From contig DJVN01000023.1 in assembly GCA_002441205.1 (NCBI GenBank), positions 1 through 18,922 on the forward strand: a stretch of DNA of 18,922 nt. The letters run 5' to 3'. A program made the position numbers and the translations under genes. Numbering within the stretch: position 1 is the stretch's first letter; each line of letters starts with the position of its first letter. Of the stretch, positions 1 to 8,200 are shown piece after piece. The notes below the pieces were generated by a model that saw nothing but the letters and a program-made list of their open reading frames with translations, searched no databases and had not been told where the DNA came from. Origin of the DNA: Syntrophaceae bacterium UBA6255. GTDB lineage: Bacteria; Desulfobacterota; Syntrophia; Syntrophales; Smithellaceae.

Positions 1-754
1 ACATTTCCATTTCGCCAATTTCATCAAGAAAAATTGTCCCACCGCGAGCCATTTCAAAATATCCCTGTCTGTCGGCATAGGCTCCGGTAAAAGATCCTTT
101 CATGTATCCGAAAAGTTCACTTTCCAGAAGATTTTCCGGAATCCCGCCGCTGTTAATCGCTATGAAAGGCATTTTTAAGCGGGAAGAATTTTCATGAATC
201 GCCCGGGCCACAAGTTCCTTGCCTGTTCCGCTTTCTCCGAGAATAAGTATATTTGCCGATGTATTGGATACTTTTTTGATGGTTGCAAATATTTTCAACA
301 TTTCTCTGTTGGTTCCAATCATGCCGCAGAAAGAATTATAAGCGGCATTGTCTCCATCCAATTTTTCTTTTTGAACATGATTGTCAATGAATCCTTGTTT
401 CATTAAAGCGGAACGAACGACTTTCTTGAGTTCATCCACGCTTTTTCCCTTTTCCACATAATCATAAGCGCCTTCCTTCATCGCATTAATGGCTGTTTCT
501 CCTGAAGCATAAGCAGTAATCAGAATAACAATTGTCTCCGGTTTCTGATCTTTAATAATTTTTAAAAATTCTATGCCGTTTACCTTAGGCATTTTTAAAT
601 CAGTAATCACCAGATCAAAATTTATTTTATGGAATAACTCAATGGCCTTGAGGGGCTCTCCTATGCTTGTGACATCGTAACCTTCCTCCTGTAACATTAT
701 TTCCATTAATTCCCGCATTTCCTGATTGTCATCAACAATCAAAATCTTTGCCAT
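1..754 (-). CDS. pilR: Sigma-54-dependent NtrC-family response regulator, PilR-like (partial, C-terminus beyond window)
   Basis: The visible 251 residues hold a receiver domain (about 3-118) with acidic residues D8 and D9 and the phospho-acceptor Asp at residue 52 (TDLKMP), then an AAA+ domain from about 140. The AAA+ part shows Walker A GESGTGKE (173-180), the sigma-54 contact loop as GSFTGA (220-225, usually GAFTGA; the Ser form is familiar from PilR proteins) and Walker B GGTIFLDEIG (238-247). The rest of the AAA+ domain and the expected C-terminal DNA-binding helix-turn-helix lie left of base 1. A GGAGGAG Shine-Dalgarno sits at 758-764, just before the ATG. It follows the kinase gene by 39 bases, so the two should be co-transcribed. 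Role: phosphorylated by the partner kinase, it activates sigma-54 promoters. The PilR assignment is by resemblance of both members of the pair; another NtrC subfamily is possible. The conserved Lys-Pro near the end of the receiver is Lys-Gly here (K102-G103). Confidence 0.9.
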   Translation of the reverse strand, partial: MAKILIVDDNQEMRELMEIMLQEEGYDVTSIGEPLKAIELFHKINFDLVITDLKMPKVNGIEFLKIIKDQKPETIVILITAYASGETAINAMKEGAYDYVEKGKSVDELKKVVRSALMKQGFIDNHVQKEKLDGDNAAYNSFCGMIGTNREMLKIFATIKKVSNTSANILILGESGTGKELVARAIHENSSRLKMPFIAINSGGIPENLLESELFGYMKGSFTGAYADRQGYFEMARGGTIFLDEIGEMEM

Positions 755-793
755 GCTCTCCTCCGCTATTTATTCCATAAGCGTAAAGTCTTT

Positions 794-2479
794 TTATGTT
801 CCGTCCTCCTTTTCCACGGGAAGCCATATACGACAGGTCGTCCCCTTGCCTTCTTCGCTTTCTATTTCAATTTTACCTTTATACCCCTCAACCAGGTTAT
901 TCACAATCGCCAACCCTAAACCGGTTCCTTTTTCTTTTTTTGTAAAAAAAGGTTCATAAATTTTGTTCAAATCATTTTCTTTAATACCGCATCCCGTATC
1001 CGACATTTTAATTTTAATGAATCTTTTATTTTTTTCCATTTGAACGGATCTTGTTTCAATGGATAACACGCCGCCCTCTTCCATCGCCTGTATTGCATTT
1101 AAAATAATATTATTGATAATCTGCCGCATCTGTTCTTTATTGGCAAACACTGCCGAATTTTTTGAAAACTCTTTTTTAATTTCAATTTTCTCATTCCATT
1201 TATTGCTTAATTTCATATTCTCCAATGTCTCTTCAAATATTTCATTCACATCGACCATTTCTCTGGAAGCCGGCACAGAACGCGCCAATAAAAGAAAATT
1301 TCGGACAAAATTTTCCAGTTGATCTTTGCCGCGCATAACGATTTCCATCAGTCGCTTATTTTTTCCGTGAAGTTCAACTCCCTCTTTTAAAAGCTCTATG
1401 GAGCCGGTTATTGCCGCGAGAGGATTTCTCACCTCATGAGCCCAACCGGCCGCCATTTCTCCGATTAACGCCATGTTTCTGTTTTTTTCCAGCGCCTTTT
1501 CCATTTGCTTGATTTGAGTAATATCCTGAAATATTAATATGTTGCCTATTTGTCTTTCTAACTTTCCTTTTAATGGAGAAACCGATAGCCCCAGATTGAT
1601 TTTCTGCTTTTTTTTCCCCAGGATTGAAATTTCAATCCTGGTTTTCATTTGTTCTTCAAAAGTTTCTTCTTTCAAAAAAGGCAGAAATTCGGGCAGAACG
1701 TCACGAACATTCATGCCTTGAACTTTTTTTCGGGAAAAACCGGTAATCTCTTCAGCCGCCGTGTTAAACGTTTTGATGACATTATTTAAATCAACGGTCA
1801 TGACGCCTGAGTATACAGATTCTACGATACTGCGAAAAAGCAAATCCAACTGATTAAATTCAGATTCTTTTTCTTTTAATAAAGATTCTGTCTTCTTTTC
1901 CTGTTCAACAATGAAGCTTGCCAGAAAAGCCAGGAAATGAAACGAGATGATACGCACAATGAGATTCGTAAGAGCGTCCGCCTCATAAATATTTTGTCCA
2001 TATTTAATAATGGGAAAAGACGGCATTAAATTATAAATTTCAACATTCAGGAAAAAACCGTATAATATGCTGGAAATTGACGCGATAAAAATACTGCCCT
2101 TGCGGCCAAGAAAAACCGCCGAATATATGATAATCAGCGTGTAAAAAAGAGAGTAATCAATTTGCGTGTTGCCAAACATGAAAATAAGAGAGGTAACGGT
2201 GATGAGATCCACTGTAATTTGTAAATAGACATTTTTTCTGTAACTGAGCTTTAACTTATAAAGAAACGCATAAATAGCAGAAAATAAATAAATGATGCCG
2301 GTGATAAAATAAAAGTAGTGAACAATCACGTCTTCTACTGCAAATAATTGTTTTTTGATATCAATGTAAACAGTAATGCCGAGAATAAGCGTTATAATGA
2401 TAATTCTTGATATAATTAAAAAAAATATTCTTCGCTTATTTTTTTCTTTTAATAAAACATCATCTTGCGCTATAGACAT
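794..2479 (-). CDS. pilS: Membrane sensor histidine kinase, PilS-like
   Basis: The 561-residue protein begins with about six hydrophobic segments (roughly 18-40, 52-75, 86-103, 108-125, 127-145, 170-192), followed by a short charged helix, one PAS domain (about 211-325), a HisKA domain with the H-box around H348 (AHEVRNP) and a HATPase domain with the N-box near N456-N461, G1 DTGCGI (494-499), and an F/G2 stretch FFTKKEKGTGLGL (511-523). Length and order (six membrane spans, PAS, HisKA, HATPase) match PilS kinases, which pair with PilR to control type IV pilin genes. It should sit in the inner membrane, autophosphorylate on H348 and pass phosphate to Asp52 of the regulator encoded 39 bases downstream. 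The start chosen is ATG at 2479 with GAGG seven bases upstream; an ATG at 2483 is out of frame. The exact signal sensed cannot be read from the sequence. Confidence 0.9.
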   Translation of the reverse strand: MSIAQDDVLLKEKNKRRIFFLIISRIIIITLILGITVYIDIKKQLFAVEDVIVHYFYFITGIIYLFSAIYAFLYKLKLSYRKNVYLQITVDLITVTSLIFMFGNTQIDYSLFYTLIIIYSAVFLGRKGSIFIASISSILYGFFLNVEIYNLMPSFPIIKYGQNIYEADALTNLIVRIISFHFLAFLASFIVEQEKKTESLLKEKESEFNQLDLLFRSIVESVYSGVMTVDLNNVIKTFNTAAEEITGFSRKKVQGMNVRDVLPEFLPFLKEETFEEQMKTRIEISILGKKKQKINLGLSVSPLKGKLERQIGNILIFQDITQIKQMEKALEKNRNMALIGEMAAGWAHEVRNPLAAITGSIELLKEGVELHGKNKRLMEIVMRGKDQLENFVRNFLLLARSVPASREMVDVNEIFEETLENMKLSNKWNEKIEIKKEFSKNSAVFANKEQMRQIINNIILNAIQAMEEGGVLSIETRSVQMEKNKRFIKIKMSDTGCGIKENDLNKIYEPFFTKKEKGTGLGLAIVNNLVEGYKGKIEIESEEGKGTTCRIWLPVEKEDGT

Positions 2480-2584
2480 CCATAGTCCTCTTCATATATG
2501 GATTTATTTTTTTATATTATAATATTTCAATAATTTTAGCTAATGATTTTAAAGAATTCCCATTAAATTACAGGCAAGATAAAA
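2480..2584. promoter_or_regulatory. Divergent intergenic region between pilS-like gene and comEC
   Basis: This 105-base, very AT-rich gap must hold the 5' ends of both divergent units. A perfect TATAAT lies at 2518-2523 on the plus strand, but no convincing -35 is found at the right distance, so it is only a weak candidate for comEC. No sigma-54 -24/-12 element was seen. Confidence 0.25.
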
Positions 2585-5062
2585 TTGCGAAGACCTCTGA
2601 TTTGTATTTTAATATCATTGATAACGGGGATTGTTGCCGGCAGTTATTTTTATTGTCCGTATAATATACTATTAATTACAGCCGGTCTGATTCTTCTGCT
2701 TGTTTTCATCAGTTATCGGAAACAATGGTTTGTCGCTTGCTTCGTTTTTATAATCTGTTTTGCCTTTCTCCTGGGTTTATTCGACATTCAAAAGCAAAAT
2801 TATTTCCATAAGGATAATCAAAATATTCTAAGTTACACCGATCACGGCAAAATTACATTAGAAGGCCTTGTCATAGAAAGCCCTCTTTCGTATATCGATA
2901 AAAATGTTTTAATTGTAAAATGTCTTCGCGTTTTACAGAATGACTCCTATACGCCGGCATCGGGCAATATCCGCCTGGTCATTCCCACAAATATAAATTT
3001 CCAGTATGGCGACTTCATCCGCTTTCAATGTTCTTTAAAAAAAATCCGCAATTTTAATAATCCGGGAGGCTTCGATTATGAACGTTTCATGGCCTTCCAG
3101 GGAATTTTCGTATCAGGATTCATTCATGAAACGTCTGAAATTATTCTTCTCAGAAAAAATACCGCCAACAGTATGAGACTTAAACTGGAAGAATTTAGAA
3201 GTTACTTAAAAGCAATAATCCGGAATAATTCCTTTTCCCCGGAAAAAGAAATCATCGAAGCCATGACCCTGGGCAATCAAAATGAAATTCCCGCCGATAT
3301 CCGGGATAATTTCAGTAAGACGGGAACATCGCACATTCTTTCCATATCCGGTTTACATATTGGAATGGTGGGCGCGACATTCTTCCTGATGATCTTTTTT
3401 ATTTTAAAATCATCGGAATATCTCATGCTCAGATTCAAAATCATTCAACTGGCGGCGGCATCAGCTTTTATCATTGTAGTACTTTACGCTTTCATTGCCG
3501 GCATGGGAATTCCTGTTATGCGAGCAACGCTAATGGCATTTATTTTTCTCATGGCCTTATTATCAGGGAAGCAATATGATCTTTATAATACGCTGATTCT
3601 CGCCGCTTTAATTATATTGGTTATTTTCCCTGAATCTTTGTTTGATATCTCCTTCCAACTATCTTTTACATCCGTCTGGGCGATCATTTTAATCGTACCT
3701 CGCTTCAATAAATTACCCCAAGAAAATATTTCTGTTTTTCCTTATTGGATACAAAGCGTGATACGTTATGTATATTTAACTATGATTGTGTCTATTGCGG
3801 CAACATTAGGAACGCTTCCTTTGATTATGTACTATTTTAATCGTATATCCTTTGTCACCATTATGGCAAATATTATTGCTGTTCCGCTTCTGGGAACGCT
3901 TACGCTTTCACTGTCAATGTTTTTTATTCTTTTCTCCTTCTCCACGGTTATTTCCGGTTTTTTTGTGCAACTGGCCTCATTTTTCACGCAAATATCAATC
4001 AATATTATAAACAAGCTTGCGTCACTCCCCTTCTCATATCTCTCTGTAACGAAACCTCATATCATGGAAATAGCCGTTTTTTATGCCATGATTATTATGA
4101 TGATGCAATGGATTGACAAAAAAAAAGGCCTCACTCGCAAAGGGTCCGCGTTCAAATTCACGGCAATAAAATATTTATTGATTATTGCCCTTCTATTTTT
4201 TGCCGCCGATATTACTTATCTGATGTTCAAAGATCACTTGTCTTCTGATCTGAAAGTTACAATGATTGATGTCGGACAGGGAAATTCGGCACTCGTGCAA
4301 TTTCCCGGCGGGTCAAATATGCTTATTGACGGGGGCGGTTTCATGAAAAGCTCATTTGATGTCGGCAAAAGCGTTGTCGCTCCTCTCCTGTATAAAAAGG
4401 GAATCAAGGAGGTTGAAATAGCCGTGCTCAGTCATCCTCACCCCGATCACTTATTGGGATTGATTTATATTTTAAATAATTTTAACGTCCGGGAAATATG
4501 GAAAACAAACTTGTCAATTAAGACAGATGTTTTCCCCGATTGGGAAAAAGCAATCCAAATAAACCACATTAATGTGTCTCCTCTCTCGAATAAATCCCCG
4601 GAAAAAATAATGAATGGTGTAACCGTCAGTGTTTTATGGCCATCCGATGACTATTTAAAAAATATCAGAAATTTTTCCTATGATACAGAAAATGATTCTT
4701 CACTTGTTTTAAAAATTACTTACGGCAACGTCAGCTTTCTATTCCCTGGAGATATATCGTCTGATATTGAAAAAACGCTTGTTCAATCGCGGATTGATCT
4801 TCAAAGCGATGTCTTGTTAATCCCCCATCATGGTTCCAATCAATCCAGTTGCCCTGAATTTATTCATGCCGTGTCCTGCCGTTATGCGGTGGTTAGCGCC
4901 GGAAAATCAAATGTATTCCGGCATCCTCACCCTGCCGTGATAGAAAAATACAGAAAGGCCGGCGCTGAAATTTTTCGAACCGATCAACACGGGGCAATAA
5001 CATTTGCGACCGACGGCAATAACCTGCAGGTCGATACATTTCTAAAAACAAATAATCATTGA
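2585..5062 (+). CDS. comEC: ComEC/Rec2-family DNA-uptake channel protein
   Basis: The 825-residue protein is normal length for full ComEC. In order: N-terminal membrane segments with a soluble OB-like region (DUF4131 type, about 1-190), the polytopic Competence domain (about 215-510, with TGTSHILSISGLHIG at 246-260, typical of the family), and a C-terminal metallo-beta-lactamase-like domain (about 555-815). The last has DVGQGNS (562-568), metal-binding SHPHPDHL (616-623), PGD (721-723) and PHHGS (747-751). It forms the inner-membrane channel for single-stranded DNA in natural transformation; the C-terminal domain is thought to act as the nuclease on the degraded strand. The start is TTG at 2585: an in-frame stop lies at 2564-2566, no in-frame ATG precedes it, and the next Met is residue 169, well inside the fold. 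Its ribosome site is weak, suggesting low translation. It stands alone, divergent from the PilS/PilR pair. Confidence 0.93.
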   Translation: MRRPLICILISLITGIVAGSYFYCPYNILLITAGLILLLVFISYRKQWFVACFVFIICFAFLLGLFDIQKQNYFHKDNQNILSYTDHGKITLEGLVIESPLSYIDKNVLIVKCLRVLQNDSYTPASGNIRLVIPTNINFQYGDFIRFQCSLKKIRNFNNPGGFDYERFMAFQGIFVSGFIHETSEIILLRKNTANSMRLKLEEFRSYLKAIIRNNSFSPEKEIIEAMTLGNQNEIPADIRDNFSKTGTSHILSISGLHIGMVGATFFLMIFFILKSSEYLMLRFKIIQLAAASAFIIVVLYAFIAGMGIPVMRATLMAFIFLMALLSGKQYDLYNTLILAALIILVIFPESLFDISFQLSFTSVWAIILIVPRFNKLPQENISVFPYWIQSVIRYVYLTMIVSIAATLGTLPLIMYYFNRISFVTIMANIIAVPLLGTLTLSLSMFFILFSFSTVISGFFVQLASFFTQISINIINKLASLPFSYLSVTKPHIMEIAVFYAMIIMMMQWIDKKKGLTRKGSAFKFTAIKYLLIIALLFFAADITYLMFKDHLSSDLKVTMIDVGQGNSALVQFPGGSNMLIDGGGFMKSSFDVGKSVVAPLLYKKGIKEVEIAVLSHPHPDHLLGLIYILNNFNVREIWKTNLSIKTDVFPDWEKAIQINHINVSPLSNKSPEKIMNGVTVSVLWPSDDYLKNIRNFSYDTENDSSLVLKITYGNVSFLFPGDISSDIEKTLVQSRIDLQSDVLLIPHHGSNQSSCPEFIHAVSCRYAVVSAGKSNVFRHPHPAVIEKYRKAGAEIFRTDQHGAITFATDGNNLQVDTFLKTNNH

Positions 5063-5086
5063 CTTCATAAAATATAAGATTATAAT
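5059..5086 (+). promoter_or_regulatory. Sigma-70-type promoter for the multi-PAS kinase operon
   Basis: TTGACT at 5059-5064 and a perfect TATAAT at 5081-5086 are separated by 16 bases. The -35 overlaps the comEC stop codon (TGA, 5060-5062). A start near 5093 would give a leader of about 135 bases before the kinase gene. This is the best promoter match noticed in the window, but it is a sequence match only. Confidence 0.6.
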
Positions 5087-5141
5087 ACAACCATAAGTAA
5101 ATTAAGTATTTGTCGTAATTTTTTCATCACGTCTAATTTAG

Positions 5142-5167
5142 AATTGAACAATTTTTCATTGATCAAT
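5142..5167. repeat. Two adjacent 10-bp palindromes in the kinase leader
   Basis: ATTGAACAAT (5143-5152, extended to AATTG-AA-CAATT at 5142-5153) and the perfect palindrome ATTGATCAAT (5158-5167) differ by one base and lie 15 bp centre to centre. They sit in the presumed untranslated leader between the promoter and the kinase gene, so they could be an operator. AT-rich chance cannot be excluded. Confidence 0.3.
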
Positions 5168-5228
5168 TACCAATGGCGCTTACATAAAGTTATTATTCAC
5201 CTTAACGAAAGATAAGGATTTTGGCGCT

Positions 5229-8200
5229 ATGAAAAAGAAAAGTCCTCTCAACGCTTCTGAAAACAATAAACGGCCTTTAAGTCGATCGTTGGCATCCAGA
5301 TCTAAAAAGATCATTAAAAAAAATGCGACCCATGCCTCTCCAGTCAAGCGTATGTCTCAGCAACTCATCAGGCAGGGTTCTGATAAATACAGAGATATTA
5401 TTGAAAATATTCATGAGGGGATTTTCGAGGTTGATTTAAAAGGCAATTTTACTTTCGTTAATAAGGTGGTTTGTCGTGCCACCGGTTTTACAAAGAAAAA
5501 ATTAATTGGCATGAACAGCCGGCCTCTGACGGATAAAGATGATGATAAAAAAGTGATGCATGCATACGACACCGCTTATAAATCCGGCAAACCCTTCCTC
5601 GGACTGGGGTGGCATATCATTCGAAAAAACGGTGAAAAGCGGTACATTGAAGGTTCAATATATCTACGTAAAAACGCAAAAGGAAAACCAATCGGATTTA
5701 GCGTCATTGCCGTCGACGCCACCGAGCGTAAAAAAAGCGAAGAGGCGCTCAAAGAAGCGGAGTATAAATTCAGAACAATATTCGATCATGCCTCGGATGG
5801 AATTCTTCTGGCAAGGTCCAGCGACAAAATTTTTATCGAAGCCAATGAAAAAATGTGCCAACTGTTAGGATATTCAAAAAAAGAACTTCTTCAATTGGGC
5901 ATCCCAGACATTCATCCTAAAGAATCCTTATCAAATGTCGTCAGACAATTTTTAAAACTTCTGAAAAAAGAAATTTCAATTGTTCAGGACATACCTGTTA
6001 TTAGAAAGGACAAATCTGTTTTTTTCGCAGACGTGAGCGCATCAAACATTAATTATAACGGCATTGAATGTCTTTTGGGGATGTTTAGAGATGTAACCGA
6101 TCGCAAAAAGGCCGAAGAGGAACTGAAAGGAAGCCGCGAGAGTTACAGAAGACTTTTTGAAGATCATGCTGCGGCAAAATTAATCATCGATCCGGAAACA
6201 GGAAGGATCATCGATGCAAATCATGCTGCGTGCCAATATTACGGATGGGCACGCGAAAAAATGCAGCAAATGAAAATATCCGATATCAATACCCTGACGC
6301 CTGAAGAAATAAAAAATGAAATGGAAAAAGCTCAAAATTCCAAAAAATTCCATGTCGAATTTAAACATCGCCTCGCCAACGGCTCCATCAGAGATGTTGA
6401 AGTGTATTCCAGTACCATTGTCATGAATGGGAAGCATGTTCTTCACTCAATTATTCATGACATTACTGACCGCAAAAAAGCAAAGGAGACATTGAGCGCT
6501 TCTGAAACACGGTATCGACGTCTTTTCGAGTCTGCAAAAGATGGCATTCTAATCCTTAATAGCTCCACCGGAATGATAATTGATGTCAATCCCTATCTGA
6601 TTGATCTTCTTGGTTATTCACGGGAACATTTTATAGGAAAACATGTATGGGAGCTGGGACCATTTAAGGATATTTTACCCAATAGAGAAAAATTCCTAGA
6701 ACTGCAGCATCAGGAATACATTCGTTATGACGATTTACCTCTGGAAAAAATTGATGGGCAGCTTATTAATGTGGAATTTGTCAGTAATATTTACGAAGTG
6801 GATCACACCAGGGTGATTCAGTGCAATATTCGGAATATTACCGAACGCAAGCTTGCAGAGGAAAAGATTCGCGCATCCGAGGAGAAATTTGCTTCGGCTT
6901 TCAAATATAGCCCCACGCCCATGTGCATAACCACGCTCAAAGAAGGTCGTTACATTGACGCTAACGATGCTTACCTCATTAATCTCGGATACAAAAGCGA
7001 AGAAATTATCGGTCGTACAACTCAGGATATCAATCTCTGGGTAGATTTGTCAGAAGCAAGGGCTTTTGTAAAAGAGTTATATAAAACAGGGAAAGCGACC
7101 GATTACGAATTAAGAGTTTATGACAAACAAGGCATGCTTCATTGGGGACTTGCCTCAGCCTCCATAATCGATCTTTCAGGGCAATCCTGTGTCCTGACAC
7201 AGATCATGGACATGACCGAATTAAGAAATGCCGAAAAAGCATTGCAAGAAAACGAAGAGCGATTGAGAGGCATCAGTCAAAATCTGCCGGGTGTTATTTA
7301 TCAATTCTACGCAAAAGATACCGGCGAATATGGCGTAAGTTATATTAGTGAACCGATGAATGAATTCGCCGAGATTATGTCCAAATCGGAAGTTGAAAAC
7401 CTTGATGCTGTATTCCAGGATTTTTATGCCCGGCTTCATGAAGAGGACAAGGAAAGATTTATTACATCCATAAAAGAGTCCGTTGAGACCGTATCACTTT
7501 GGAATTTTGAAGGCCGCGTCACCACAAAGTTGGGAAAGATGGTCTGGATTCAGGGAATGTCCATCCCGACGCGTCTCGAAGATCGGGTGGTCTTCGATGG
7601 CATTATCCTGAACGTCACGAATCGCAAGATGGCAGAAGAGGCCGCTCTTAAAGAATATTATTTCAGCCAGACGGTTTTAGACACTCTTCCGGCACCTTTT
7701 TACATGTTCGATTATGAACAAGTCCATTTCGTCAAATGGAACAAAGACTTTTCCATGGCTGCCGGTTATTCCGACGAAGAACTTATTCATATGACGCCTT
7801 TTGATTTAGTTCCCAAATCAGAACACGATGGACTCACAAGAGCGATGGAAAATGTTTTTACCAAAGGCAAAGTCTCATTGGAAATGACAGTTATTTCGAA
7901 AGACGGCTCCGCCACGCCATATTTATTATCGGGAAACACCTTGAACTATGAGGGGAAATTATACGTCATCGGCATGGGCATCAACATAGCCGAACGAAAA
8001 AAGGCGGAAGAAGCTCTGCGTGCGGAAGAAGAACGTTTTCGGATCATCACGGAACAGTCTTCCGATATTATTATTCTTATCAATCGAAACGGGAAAATTA
8101 TTTATGAAAATCCCGCTGCCGAGAAAATACTAGGATACACTTTTGAAAACAGGAAAGATCAAAATGCTTTTGAAAACATTCATCCTGATGATCTACCTCT

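Noticed and set aside
5087..5228. Riboswitch in the leader of the kinase operon
   Set aside because: The leader is AT-rich with two short palindromes only; no known aptamer core was recognised.
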